A stretch of 64,000 nt of DNA from Actinopolymorpha pittospori. Its GTDB lineage: Bacteria; Actinomycetota; Actinomycetes; Propionibacteriales; Actinopolymorphaceae. The position numbers were made by a program, and so were the translations under genes. A model generated the notes under the pieces. That model made no database searches. It saw only the letters and a list, made by a program, of their open reading frames with translations, and was not told the DNA's origin. Position 1 is the first letter of the stretch. The number at the start of each line of letters is the position of its first letter. Shown here piece after piece: positions 33,103 to 42,238 of the stretch. The stretch spans positions 9,176,001 to 9,240,000 of the forward strand of contig NZ_JADBEM010000001.1 of NCBI RefSeq assembly GCF_014873875.1. Reading direction: 5' to 3'.

Positions 33103-34566
33103 ATGCGGATCACACGTCTGGTCGTGGCGCTCGATGAGCTGGTGCCCGAGATCCTCGACCACACCAAGGCACCTGGACTGTCCGTCGCGGTCGGCATGGG
33201 CGAGGAGGTGGCCTGGGCCCAGGGCTACGGCCGCGCCGACCTGGCCACGGGCCGGCCGATGACCTCCGACACGGTCGGCCCCACCGGCTCTGACTGCAAG
33301 ACCTACACCGCGGCGGCGGCCATGCAGCTGGTCGAGCGCGGCCTCATCGGCCTGGACGACCCGATCAACGACCACCTCGAAGGGCTCCGCGTGGTCAATC
33401 CACACGGGGACCGAGCGATCACGCTGCGGGACCTGCTGACCCACCGCAGCGGCCTGGGCACGAACTTCGGCAACTCCGACACTGTGCCGCCACCCCCGCT
33501 GGGAGAGCACCTGCGCCAGGTCTTCCGGCGAGCCCGGTCGGACGCCTACGGCGGATCGATCGTGCCGTTCTGGGGCACCAAGGTCGGCGTCAACTACCAG
33601 TACAGCAACGTCGGCATCGCGTTGGTCGGCTACCTCGTCGAGCAGCTCAACCCCGACCGGGTGTCGTTCTCGGAGTACGTACGCCGGCACGTCTTCGAAC
33701 CCCTCGCGATGACCTCCACCTGCTTCCCCCCTGCCCAGGTCCCGAACCACGTGCCGGCCGACCTGCTCGCCCGCCGCTCCGTGGGGTACGCGACCCTGCC
33801 CGGCTTCCACTTCCCGCTCCCGCAGATCCACATCGGCGACTACCCCGCCGGCACCGCGCTGAGCACACCGTCCGACCACGCCCGCTTCGTCCTCGCCATG
33901 CTCAACGGTGGCCGGCTCGCGAGCGGGAGCATCCTGGCGCCGGCGACGGCCGCGGCGATGCTCGCGCCGCAGGCCGCGGCCGGCCCCGACCCCAACCGCG
34001 CGATCGGTTTCGTGTGGAGCGTCTTCCACCACGGCACCAAGGAGGGCTACGTCGGGCACGGCGGTGAGCACATGTGGGGCTGGAACCACTTCGCTCGTGG
34101 CTGGCCGCACCACAGGGTCTCGGTGGTCGTCTCCACCAACCAGTGGGACCTCGGCGACCTCGGCACCTCCGAACGCCCGAGCCACTTCGCGGGGCGGCTC
34201 GTCGCCGGCGTCGTCACCGCCTGGGTCAACGGCCTCGACCCACTACCCCGGCGCAGCTCCACCTCCGCGCGCAGCTGGGTCGCTGGCGCCCTGGTCGCCG
34301 ACCGGCTCACCAACCGGCTGGGTATCTCGACGCCGCCCTCCCCCGAGCAGGTCGCCCGGATCGCCGAGCAGACGGTCGTCGCGCCTGGTACCCCGTGGGA
34401 CCCGCAGGTGTTCCAGGAGGCGATCCACCAGGTCTACGTCGGCCCGGACTCGCTCCGGAAGAACGTCCAGATCACCCGCGAGGAGGTGCCAGACCACCAG
34501 CGCGAGCTGGTGCAGCGACAACTCGGCGTGCCCGGGCTGGGCAATCAGCTGCCACCCCTGGACTGA
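33103..34566 (+). CDS. Serine hydrolase, class C beta-lactamase/penicillin-binding-protein fold
   Basis: A 487-residue protein. Nucleophile and Lys are in the SxxK motif GSDCKTY (about residue 63), the second motif is YSN (QYSNVGIALVGY, near 167), and the third is HGG (VGHGGEHMW). No signal peptide is visible, so it is probably cytoplasmic, like esterase EstB types and not a secreted beta-lactamase. The last 120 residues are a separate C-terminal extension of unknown fold. There is no Shine-Dalgarno; the ATG follows a palindrome by 2 bp. Confidence 0.85.
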   Translation: MRITRLVVALDELVPEILDHTKAPGLSVAVGMGEEVAWAQGYGRADLATGRPMTSDTVGPTGSDCKTYTAAAAMQLVERGLIGLDDPINDHLEGLRVVNPHGDRAITLRDLLTHRSGLGTNFGNSDTVPPPPLGEHLRQVFRRARSDAYGGSIVPFWGTKVGVNYQYSNVGIALVGYLVEQLNPDRVSFSEYVRRHVFEPLAMTSTCFPPAQVPNHVPADLLARRSVGYATLPGFHFPLPQIHIGDYPAGTALSTPSDHARFVLAMLNGGRLASGSILAPATAAAMLAPQAAAGPDPNRAIGFVWSVFHHGTKEGYVGHGGEHMWGWNHFARGWPHHRVSVVVSTNQWDLGDLGTSERPSHFAGRLVAGVVTAWVNGLDPLPRRSSTSARSWVAGALVADRLTNRLGISTPPSPEQVARIAEQTVVAPGTPWDPQVFQEAIHQVYVGPDSLRKNVQITREEVPDHQRELVQRQLGVPGLGNQLPPLD

Positions 34567-34568
34567 CC

Positions 34569-35582
34569 TCAGGACGAAGCGGAGGAGGTCGAGGACCTGT
34601 CGGTCGCGGCTTCGCCTCCGACCTGTGCCGAGCGCCAGGCGAGTGGGTGACCGAGGAGTTCGGCCAACCGCTCGTCGTAGGGGCGGAAGTGGTCGTCCAG
34701 CCGGTCACGCACCGACTCCGGCATCGGCCAGCCAGGACGGGCGTTGTGCCGGTCGAAGGAGGGCGGCAGCCATTCGGGGAGGCCGAGGAAGGCGAGGATT
34801 CCGGAGTAGACCGACTCCGGGCGGGTCAGGAAGTCCTCGCTCTGGACGACGTGGACCCGTTCCCGGCCGAATTGCTCGAACACCGGCAGGAGCTGTTCGA
34901 CGTAGCGGCCGCGCGTGACGTAGGCGTGGTGGCGGTGGGAGTGGCTCACGTAGCTCGGATCGTCGCGCAGCCGCTCCTCCTCACCGGCCAGCCGCTGCGG
35001 TTCGAGTTCGAGCGCGCGCTCGAAGGAGCCCTCGGTCTCGAAGCCGCGGGCGACACCGTGTTTGTAGGCGGAGTAGGCGCGCTCGACCGGGTCGCGCAGG
35101 ATCACCAGCAGCCGAACCATCGGGAGGTCCGCGGCGATCCGGGGCAGGGCGAGCGGGTGGTAGAGGTAGTAGCCACTGGACTCCATGGCCTGTGGCTCGT
35201 GCGTGCCGGCCGACCAGTGTCCGGCCCGCCGGCGCGCCGTCGACAGCAGCGGGAAGTGTCCCCGATACCACCCCGGACCGCGCTCGTAGTGTAGGTCGAA
35301 GTAGTTGACTCCCTTGTGCAGAACGGGTGCCGCGACGACCGGGTGCGCGCTGAGGGCGCGGTGCAGCGCGGTGGTGCCACAGCGCTGGCCACCGGCCACC
35401 AGGAAGCTCGGCATCATCCTGCCGCCGGAGGTGAGCCGCCCGAACGTGCGGCTCACCTTGCGACCGGAGCGCTTCACCCACGGTGGCGCGGAGGAGCGCA
35501 TGCTCTGCCGAGCCGGTGCCGGTGCCGCGTTGGTTCCGGCTTCGGCGGTCGCACCCCCCGCGCCCTCGCCCCCGTCGTTCAC
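34569..35582 (-). CDS. PAPS-dependent sulfotransferase
   Basis: A 337-residue sulfotransferase. The 5'-phosphosulfate loop is FLVAGGQRCGTTALHRAL (about residue 60) and the 3'-phosphate motif is VILRDPVERAYSAYKHGV (about 161). RPESVYSGILAFLGLP near 250 is the usual third block. It resembles heparan N-deacetylase/sulfotransferase-type and bacterial polysaccharide or lipid sulfotransferases. Position at the end of a three-gene coupled operon beside exopolysaccharide genes suggests a glycan acceptor. The GTG start overlaps the AMIN lipoprotein stop by 4 nt. Confidence 0.88.
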   Translation of the reverse strand: MNDGGEGAGGATAEAGTNAAPAPARQSMRSSAPPWVKRSGRKVSRTFGRLTSGGRMMPSFLVAGGQRCGTTALHRALSAHPVVAAPVLHKGVNYFDLHYERGPGWYRGHFPLLSTARRRAGHWSAGTHEPQAMESSGYYLYHPLALPRIAADLPMVRLLVILRDPVERAYSAYKHGVARGFETEGSFERALELEPQRLAGEEERLRDDPSYVSHSHRHHAYVTRGRYVEQLLPVFEQFGRERVHVVQSEDFLTRPESVYSGILAFLGLPEWLPPSFDRHNARPGWPMPESVRDRLDDHFRPYDERLAELLGHPLAWRSAQVGGEAATDRSSTSSASS

Positions 35583-36262
35583 GGCTCGCGCACCTCCACC
35601 ACCAACCGGGTCGGTTCCTTCAACTCCCGGACGCGGAACTCCGCCAGCGTCTGCAACCCGACCGCGAACCGGAGGCTGCCGCCGAGATTGCGTACCAGCA
35701 GGATCTGTCGGACTGTCGGCTGCTCCGGTGACAGGTCCGGCGGGACGGCGAGGCGGCCACGGATGTTCGGGTTGGTGAGGGAGAAACTCACGTCCAGGAA
35801 CGCCGTGCCCTCGACCGCGATCGGGTCGTCCTCGGGGTGCGCGCGGACGACGTCGACGTAACCCACGCGGTACTGAGGCAGCACCTTGGTGTCGGCGAAG
35901 GTGAAGGTCACCGTCTCGACGCCGGTGCCCCGGGCGACGTCGAGACCGACGATGCGTGCGGCCGCGTCACTGTAGTTCTGTTGCGGTTGCCGACCGAACT
36001 CCTTGGACGGCGTGCTCCGGGCCATCGGCGCGCCGGCACTGCGCGAGGGCCGCGGGGAGGGCGAGCCGGACGCCGACGCGGACGGCGTCGCGGACGGCGT
36101 CGGCGACGGCGTCGGCGACGGCGACGGTGGCGTCGTCCGGGTCTCCTCGACGGCCGCGGCCCGCGCCGGGTCGTCGGGCTTGGCAGGGTTGTCCGCGGCC
36201 CGGGAGCAGCCGGCGAGAGCCAGCGCGACGACCGCGGTCAGGAGCAGCGCGCGCACCCTCAT
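35579..36262 (-). CDS. Lipoprotein with AMIN-like beta domain
   Basis: A 227-residue lipoprotein. The signal peptide MRVRALLLTAVVALALAGC carries lipobox LAGC. A Ser/Pro/Thr linker (about 45-85) leads to a 130-residue beta-rich domain (VETVTFTFADTKVLPQYRVGYV ... TVRQILLVRNLGGSLRFAVGL) that fits the AMIN-like domain of actinobacterial lipoproteins. It probably binds cell wall or surface glycan; inferred. The ATG overlaps the PKD-protein stop (ATGA), and its stop overlaps the sulfotransferase start. Confidence 0.8.
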   Translation of the reverse strand: MRVRALLLTAVVALALAGCSRAADNPAKPDDPARAAAVEETRTTPPSPSPTPSPTPSATPSASASGSPSPRPSRSAGAPMARSTPSKEFGRQPQQNYSDAAARIVGLDVARGTGVETVTFTFADTKVLPQYRVGYVDVVRAHPEDDPIAVEGTAFLDVSFSLTNPNIRGRLAVPPDLSPEQPTVRQILLVRNLGGSLRFAVGLQTLAEFRVRELKEPTRLVVEVREP

Positions 36263-39105
36263 GAGTGGGCTCCCACCACGAACGACCACATGGTGGCGTG
36301 TGCACTGGAGGAGTTGGCGGTCGCCGTGAGCCCACCCGCCGACGCGGCTCCGGAGGCGACCCCGGCGTCGGTCAGCAGTGCGGTGATGCGACCACCGCCG
36401 ATGCCGCTCGCGCTGCGGCGGACGTTCTGGCCCGCGGGCGGCGTGAGCGCGGTCGTCGCCGAGGACTTCTCACCCCAGTAGCTCACCAGCCACGTCGCCG
36501 ACGTGGCGGGCGGCGACAGGCTCACGGTCGGCGCGGTGTGCGTCGTCCGTGCCGTCGTCTCGGCGACACCCGCGAACGCGCTGACTGCGATGTTGGGTCC
36601 GCGGTAGGCGACCACGGTGAGATCACCCTTGGCGTATCCCGACAGGGGCACGGTGACGGTCCTGCCCGCGTCGCTCGCGGCGGCGGACTTCTGCCAGGCG
36701 CGGCTCACCATGCTGGAGGTGTTCCTCGCCGCGACACCGGTCCACCCGGTCACGCCGGTCGGCGCGGAGATGGTCGGCGTCGTGGTGTTGATGGAGAAGA
36801 GCAGCAGCAACCGGTCGCCCGCCTGCACGGTGCTCGGGATCGTCACCTGGTGGTTCTGGACGTTGGCGTTCGCACCCGCCTGCCCGACGAACCGCACGGT
36901 GACCGGCGGAGCGGTGACGGTGACGTCGGCGTTGGTGCCGGCGGTCGCGCCCTGGTTGTCGGTGACCGTGAGCCGGACGACGTAGTGACCCGCCGCGGCG
37001 AAGGTGTGCGTCACGGTCGCGTCGGTGTCCGCAGTGCCGTCACCGAAGTTCCACGCGTAGGACGCGATCGAACCGTCGGGGTCACGGGAGTCGGCGGCGG
37101 AGAACGTGCAGGTCAGGAACTGGCAGTCCACGCTCGCCGAGGCGACCGGCGGCTGGTTGGGCGGCACCGAGTGGGTGTCGAGGAACATCGCGCGTGAGCG
37201 CCAGTCGTTGCCGTCGACCGTGGGCCCACTGACGATCTGCACCGTGCCGCCCGCGGGGCTTCCGTCGGCGAACTGGATCCGGCGGAGGTTGCCGTCGCTG
37301 GAGGTGCCGAAGTAGAGCCAGCCACCGGAGACGAACATCCCGGCGATCCGGGAGAAGTCGACTCCCGGAACGTTGTTGCTCGCGGTGAACCGCTGGGCGC
37401 CCACCACGTCGCTCTCGACTGTGAACGTGCGGTAGTAGAGAGCGCTGGAGCCGCTGCGGGTGTAGTAGAGGCGGCCTCCGGACCAGAACATTCCCGTGGC
37501 CGCGGCGACGTCCTGGTGCCATGCGGTGTCGCGACTGATCAGGTCGCCGGTCTCGATGGTCACCGGTGCGCCGTAGGAGGTGCCGTCGAACGTGCGCCGG
37601 GTGAAGTCGCCGTTGGACCAGCCGGCGTAGAGCTCGTCGCCGAGCATGAACCCGCCGCGTACGCCGCTCCAGGTGATGCCGCCACCAGGCACGTCGGTGG
37701 TGGACCCGGAGGAACTGCCGTCGACGTGCCGGACGACCGGATGAGTGGTCCCCGACGCGGAGGGGACGGAGTAGACGTTGGCGGGCAGCGCGCCGACCCG
37801 CGGGTGCGGCACGGTGGTCCCACCGGCGAGCGGGAAGAAGGCGATCCGCGCGTGGTATTCCCAGTTGCCGATCCGGTCGGTGTCGCTGCCGACCCACAGA
37901 CCCTGGGAGGTCGCCACCATGTCGAAGACGCCGACCCCCTTGGTGCGGCCGGGGTTCCACCGCAACGGCAGGCCGTTCTCGGGGTCGAGGGTCGCGATAC
38001 CCTCCCGGCCGACGGCGCCGGGGCCGGCCGCGTCTCTGCCGGTGGGGTTGTTGTGCCAGCGGAAGTGGCCGCCCACGTAGACGGCCGTGCCGGTCGCCGC
38101 GACGGCGTAGAAGGTGTCGCCGCCGGTGTAGGAGGTCCAGGTCGGGGTGATGCCGGTGCCCTGGGTGCCGGTCTCGAACCGGCTCACCGTGTCGCACGGA
38201 GCGGGCGGTGCCTTGTAGGCGCCGGTCGTCGTGACCACGAAGTAGGAGCCGTCGGGCGCGATGTCGATGTCGCGCATGTAGGAGTCGAACGACGCCGAGC
38301 AGGTCGCGCTGTAGAACTCGGTCTGCCAGTTGGCGACGCTCGCCTGCGTGCCGCTGAGGTTCAGCATCGCGATCTGCACCCGCCGCTGGTCACCGACCAG
38401 GGTGAAGTTGCCGATCGCCACCAGGCGGGAGGCGTCGGGCGTCACGTCGATCTTCATGATCTGCATGACGCCGCCGTTCTGCGGCCCGGCGAAGACCAAC
38501 CGGTTGAAACTGTCGAACGCACCCGTCGCGGGGTTGATGGTCGCGAGCCCGGGCTGGCGGTGTCCCGCGACGTAGACGAAGGTGCCGGCGAGCCAGAGCC
38601 GGCCACCGGCCAGACGTAGGTCCTTGACCCGACCGTCCAGGGTCGGGATGGTGAAGCCCGACGTCAACTGTCCATTGGCGATGTCGATCCGCGCGAGGCT
38701 CTTCGCGGGCCGCCCGCCGATGGTGTCGAAGAACCCACCGGCATAGACCGAGCGCCCGTCCGCGGCGACCGCGAGAGCCGCGACCTCACCGTCGGCCGAC
38801 GGTGCGAAGGTGGTGCTGACAGCTCCGGTCGACGCGCTGAACGCGACGATGTTGGAACGGTCGTAGATGGTGTTGCCGTCGGCGGAGCTCACCTGAGTGA
38901 ACTCGCCGCTGAGCACGATGAGGTCGCCCACCTGGACGATCGCCATCACGCGACCGTCGAGTACGTGCGGCGTCCAGTTGACGGGGTCGTCGCTGACGAC
39001 CCTGGTCTGTGGTGTCTGCACAGCCGATGCCGACGTCGGCAGGAAGAGTGTCGGCAGTGTGGCCAGGATCAGGGCGGCAGCGACGCCCATCCGGCGCAGT
39101 CTCAC
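36259..39105 (-). CDS. Secreted beta-propeller protein with PKD domain
   Basis: A 948-residue exported protein. A signal peptide ends near ALPTSASA-like residues 20-28. Residues about 40-640 hold repeats of the type GDLIVLSGEFTQV, RSVYAGGFFDTIGG, TAVYVGGHFRWH and LWVGSDTDRIG, consistent with a delta-60/DUF5122-like beta-propeller. A PKD domain follows (about 650-745; PVASASVDCQFLTCTFSA, SYAWNFGDGTADT, GHYVVRLTVTDNQG). The last 200 residues form another beta domain (VRFVGQAGANANVQNHQVTIP). It is likely a surface adhesin or glycan-binding protein. It heads the operon with the lipoprotein and sulfotransferase genes. Confidence 0.83.
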   Translation of the reverse strand: MRLRRMGVAAALILATLPTLFLPTSASAVQTPQTRVVSDDPVNWTPHVLDGRVMAIVQVGDLIVLSGEFTQVSSADGNTIYDRSNIVAFSASTGAVSTTFAPSADGEVAALAVAADGRSVYAGGFFDTIGGRPAKSLARIDIANGQLTSGFTIPTLDGRVKDLRLAGGRLWLAGTFVYVAGHRQPGLATINPATGAFDSFNRLVFAGPQNGGVMQIMKIDVTPDASRLVAIGNFTLVGDQRRVQIAMLNLSGTQASVANWQTEFYSATCSASFDSYMRDIDIAPDGSYFVVTTTGAYKAPPAPCDTVSRFETGTQGTGITPTWTSYTGGDTFYAVAATGTAVYVGGHFRWHNNPTGRDAAGPGAVGREGIATLDPENGLPLRWNPGRTKGVGVFDMVATSQGLWVGSDTDRIGNWEYHARIAFFPLAGGTTVPHPRVGALPANVYSVPSASGTTHPVVRHVDGSSSGSTTDVPGGGITWSGVRGGFMLGDELYAGWSNGDFTRRTFDGTSYGAPVTIETGDLISRDTAWHQDVAAATGMFWSGGRLYYTRSGSSALYYRTFTVESDVVGAQRFTASNNVPGVDFSRIAGMFVSGGWLYFGTSSDGNLRRIQFADGSPAGGTVQIVSGPTVDGNDWRSRAMFLDTHSVPPNQPPVASASVDCQFLTCTFSAADSRDPDGSIASYAWNFGDGTADTDATVTHTFAAAGHYVVRLTVTDNQGATAGTNADVTVTAPPVTVRFVGQAGANANVQNHQVTIPSTVQAGDRLLLLFSINTTTPTISAPTGVTGWTGVAARNTSSMVSRAWQKSAAASDAGRTVTVPLSGYAKGDLTVVAYRGPNIAVSAFAGVAETTARTTHTAPTVSLSPPATSATWLVSYWGEKSSATTALTPPAGQNVRRSASGIGGGRITALLTDAGVASGAASAGGLTATANSSSAHATMWSFVVGAHS

Positions 39106-39407
39106 CAGTTCCCCCCAAAGGAACGGAGCCCGACCGCCGCCCCAGGTCCGAAGTGCGACGGCGGCCTGTGCGCGGCAAGACGCCGCATACGTGTCAGCAT
39201 CTTAGGGGCTTCGTCATGCATCTGTATGACAGCGGAAGCGATGTGACCATATCTTGGCGATGGTGCACTGGTGGGAGGGAAGTCTCGTATCCTCGACGAA
39301 GGTCGGGGTCATTTTTGCCAGGCACATTTCCCGCGTCGGGACGGGCGCGGAACACACGCCCGGGCGCGGGCTGCTCGACCTTGCCAGGCCATATGGGAGG
39401 GCACCCG
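39106..39407. other. Divergent intergenic region, 302 bp
   Basis: It separates the propeller gene from the polymerase gene. The stretch 39195-39330 is less GC-rich than the flanks. A minus-strand TAAGAT (39199-39204) could be the -10 for the propeller operon, and a plus-strand TATCTT near 39251 one for the polymerase operon; neither has a good -35. The open reading frames across it show no family pattern. Confidence 0.45.
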
Positions 39408-40994
39408 GTGCGGGGCGTTGACGACATGAACGCGCCGGTCGAGCGACCGGACGGTCGCGGCCTCCCCACTCCCCGACGTCCCATGACGTCCACGACTTCG
39501 ATGACGTCCATGACGTCCACGACCCCGCCTGGTCCCGCCGACCGCGCGCGTGTCGACGACTCGAGCCCGGCGGCGCGCTCCGTACTCCCCTCACCGGGTG
39601 GCCCGTCGACCCCACGCGGCGGGCTCCGCACGTCCGGAGCGCCGTTCCCCGCCCCGCGGAAGTCGCGATTCCTGCGACCCGGGTGGGCCCTGAGCGCGTT
39701 GTTCCTCGGCTTCCCGTTGTGGTGGGCGCTCGGGCTCGGGACCTTCGCCTTCGTCATCTTCGCCGTGCCCCTCGGCCTCGAACTCTTCCGCCGGCACGGC
39801 CTGCGGGCGCCGCGCGGGTTCGGTGTGTGGCTGCTCTTCCTCGTCTGGATGCTCGCGAGCGCGACGATGCTGTGGAGCGACGCGCCGGGCGGCGAGCCCG
39901 GCGGTTTCGGCGGCGGTCGCCTCATGGTCTTCGGCTACCGCGCGGCGATGTACCTCGCCGCGACGATCGTCCTGCTGTACGTCGTCAACGCCGACGAGCG
40001 CGCGCTGCCGACGAGGCGGGTCCTGCGCCTGCTCGGCGTCATGTTCGTCGTCACCACCTGCGGCGGGCTGCTCGGCGTGCTCGCGCCGGGGTTCGAGTTC
40101 CGCTCGGCGATGGAGCTGCTGCTCCCGCACGGGATCGCCACCAACGAGTTCGTCAACCGAATGATCCACCCGGCCGCCGCCGACACCCAGGACATCCTCG
40201 GGTACGACGAGGCGCGTCCGATCGCACCGTTCTCCTTCTCCAACTCCTGGGGCGCGAACTTCTCGCTGTACCTGCCGTTCTTCCTGCTCTCCTGGCTCGG
40301 CCGGGAGGCGGGGTGGCGGCGCCGGCTCGCACCGTTCGTCCTCCTGCTCGCCGTCGTCCCGGTGGTCTACTCCCTCAACCGCGGCCTGTGGCTGGCCCTT
40401 GGCGTCGGCGCCTGTTATCTCGCGGTGCGGCTCGCGGGACAGGGCCGGCTCTGGGCCCTGCAGGCCATCGTGGCGGCGATCCTGGTCGGTGCCGTGGCGT
40501 TCGTCGCGAGCCCCCTCGGCACGATGGTGGAGCAACGGCTCAACGCGCCGCACTCCAACGAGCGTCGGTCGCAACTCGCGACGGAGACCGTACGCAACGT
40601 CCTGGTGGGCTCGCCGCTGCTCGGCTTCGGGTCGACCCGTGACGTCCAGGGCAGCTTCGCGTCGATTGCCGGTGGTTCGACACCCGACTGTCAGGCGTGC
40701 GGGGTGCCGCCGTTCGGCACCCAGGGCCAACTGTGGCTGGTCGTCTTCTCCCAGGGCGTCGTCGGCCTGTGCCTGTTCCTGTACTTCTTCGCGCGGCGGT
40801 TCTTCGCGCACTGGCGAGATCCGACGGCACTCGCGATCGCCGGCAGCACCGTGCTCATCTTCTTCGGGATCGAGTTGCTGGTCTACGACACGCTCGGTGC
40901 CCCCATGGTCACGGTGATGATCGCGCTCGGCCTGCTGTCCCGCACCACTGCCCGGCGCCCACCGGAGCCGGCCCGGGCGGGTGGTCCGCGATGA
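39408..40994 (+). CDS. O-antigen ligase/polymerase-like membrane protein (Wzy family)
   Basis: A 528-residue polytopic protein. A Thr/Ser/Pro-rich cytoplasmic N-terminus (about 95 residues with MTSTTSMTSMTSTT repeats) precedes around ten to eleven hydrophobic segments. A large extracellular loop holds PHSNERRSQLATETVRNVLVG, the Wzy_C-type signature with SNxxR and a nearby SPLLGFG. It would polymerise or ligate exopolysaccharide repeat units outside the membrane. The GTG at 39408 has GGGAGG 7 nt upstream. The stop overlaps the next gene by ATGA. Confidence 0.85.
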   Translation: MRGVDDMNAPVERPDGRGLPTPRRPMTSTTSMTSMTSTTPPGPADRARVDDSSPAARSVLPSPGGPSTPRGGLRTSGAPFPAPRKSRFLRPGWALSALFLGFPLWWALGLGTFAFVIFAVPLGLELFRRHGLRAPRGFGVWLLFLVWMLASATMLWSDAPGGEPGGFGGGRLMVFGYRAAMYLAATIVLLYVVNADERALPTRRVLRLLGVMFVVTTCGGLLGVLAPGFEFRSAMELLLPHGIATNEFVNRMIHPAAADTQDILGYDEARPIAPFSFSNSWGANFSLYLPFFLLSWLGREAGWRRRLAPFVLLLAVVPVVYSLNRGLWLALGVGACYLAVRLAGQGRLWALQAIVAAILVGAVAFVASPLGTMVEQRLNAPHSNERRSQLATETVRNVLVGSPLLGFGSTRDVQGSFASIAGGSTPDCQACGVPPFGTQGQLWLVVFSQGVVGLCLFLYFFARRFFAHWRDPTALAIAGSTVLIFFGIELLVYDTLGAPMVTVMIALGLLSRTTARRPPEPARAGGPR

Positions 40995-42238
40995 GTGGCC
41001 GGCGCCACCAGTCGACGCTGGAGGCCCTCCTCGACACGACCCGACTGCTGTGGCCCGCGCCCGCGTGCAGCCGGGTGGACGGCGCCCTGCCGAGAGGGCA
41101 CCGGGTCGTCCGGGACTACGTCCTGCTGCCCGGTCGGCGTCAACCCCGTCTTGCCCTGCCCGTCCACGACCCGCGGGTGGCGGCGAAGGTGCTCCAGAAG
41201 TACAGCCAGGGGCTTTCGGCGGCCGAACGGGCCGTCCGCACCACCTTCTCCCGGCTGGTCGCGTTCCCCGCCGTCAACCGAACCCTGACGACACTCGCGC
41301 CGCACCGGCTCAGCGTGAGCGTGCCCGCCGGCCACCAGGTGGAGTCCCTGGAGACCCACCTGGCGCAGCTGCTCGACAGCGAGGTCGTGATCAGCGTCGG
41401 TGTGGGTCGCCCCCGCGCCAACCGCAAGCCCGTGGTGCACGTACTCGACCCGGAGGGTCGCAGCCTCGCCTTCGTGAAGGTGGGCACCTCACCGCTCACC
41501 CGGGAGCTGGTCCGTGGCGAGGCCGACGCGCTGCGCTCGTACTGGTCGGTGGGTCCACACGAGAATCTGGTCGCCGTTCCCCGGATCCTCCACCACGGTT
41601 CCTGGCGTTCCCTCGAGCTGTTGGTGTTGAGCCCGGTCCTGCCCTCCGCCCCTCGGTGGCGTCGACGTCCGGACGTGCCCACCGCGGCGATGCGTGAGCT
41701 CGGTGTCCGGCTCGGCACCACGCGGTGCGCCCTCGATCGCAGTCCGATGTGGGCGGACGTGCGGCGCACGCCGGCAGAGCTGGGCAACCGCGAGCAGGCC
41801 GCGGCGTTCGAGCGGATCGTGGACGCCGCGCAGGCGCGGTTCGGCTCCAGCCCGGTCACCCTCGGCGCGTGGCACGGCGACTGGACGCCCTGGAACATGG
41901 CGTGGGACCAGGACCAGGTCCTGCTCTGGGACTTCGAGCGCTTCGCCACGGGGGTGCCGCTGGGGTTCGACCTCGCGCACTACCGGCTGCAGTCCGCCCT
42001 GCGGGCCGAGGGCGAACGAGCGGCCGCGCAGCTCATCCGCGCGGACCTGTCCACGAACGCCAGGACCGGCGGTCACGGCGCGGCCGAGGGCGACGACCCG
42101 GCCGCAGTGCGCTGCGCCTACCTCGTCGAGCTCACCCGCCGCTACGTCCGCGCCAGCGAACCCGTCGAGGGCACGCCGCTGCGCGCCCGCACCGCGTGGC
42201 TGCTCGAACTCCTCGACGAGCTGGTCGTACGCCGATGA
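40991..42238 (+). CDS. Kinase-fold phosphotransferase (APH/choline kinase-like)
   Basis: A 415-residue protein. The C-terminal half has a small-molecule kinase core: AWHGDWTPWNMAW (Brenner motif HGDxxxxN, near residue 298) and LLWDFERFATG (Mg-binding Asp). The N-terminal half lacks a clear glycine-rich loop, though LAFVKVGTSPLTRELV includes a plausible ATP-binding Lys. It lies in a translationally coupled run wzy-this-wzz-CDP-alcohol transferase, so it may phosphorylate a sugar or lipid precursor for the polymer. Resistance to aminoglycosides is not suggested by context. Confidence 0.75.
   Translation: MSGRRHQSTLEALLDTTRLLWPAPACSRVDGALPRGHRVVRDYVLLPGRRQPRLALPVHDPRVAAKVLQKYSQGLSAAERAVRTTFSRLVAFPAVNRTLTTLAPHRLSVSVPAGHQVESLETHLAQLLDSEVVISVGVGRPRANRKPVVHVLDPEGRSLAFVKVGTSPLTRELVRGEADALRSYWSVGPHENLVAVPRILHHGSWRSLELLVLSPVLPSAPRWRRRPDVPTAAMRELGVRLGTTRCALDRSPMWADVRRTPAELGNREQAAAFERIVDAAQARFGSSPVTLGAWHGDWTPWNMAWDQDQVLLWDFERFATGVPLGFDLAHYRLQSALRAEGERAAAQLIRADLSTNARTGGHGAAEGDDPAAVRCAYLVELTRRYVRASEPVEGTPLRARTAWLLELLDELVVRR

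Noticed and set aside
33103..34566. Beta-lactamase
   Set aside because: SxxK/YxN/HGG motifs fit, but no signal peptide is seen and a long C-terminal extension is present; esterase-type serine hydrolases share the motifs.
40991..42238. Aminoglycoside resistance phosphotransferase
   Set aside because: The HGDxxxxN motif is shared by many small-molecule kinases, and the gene is coupled to polysaccharide genes, so a resistance call is not justified.
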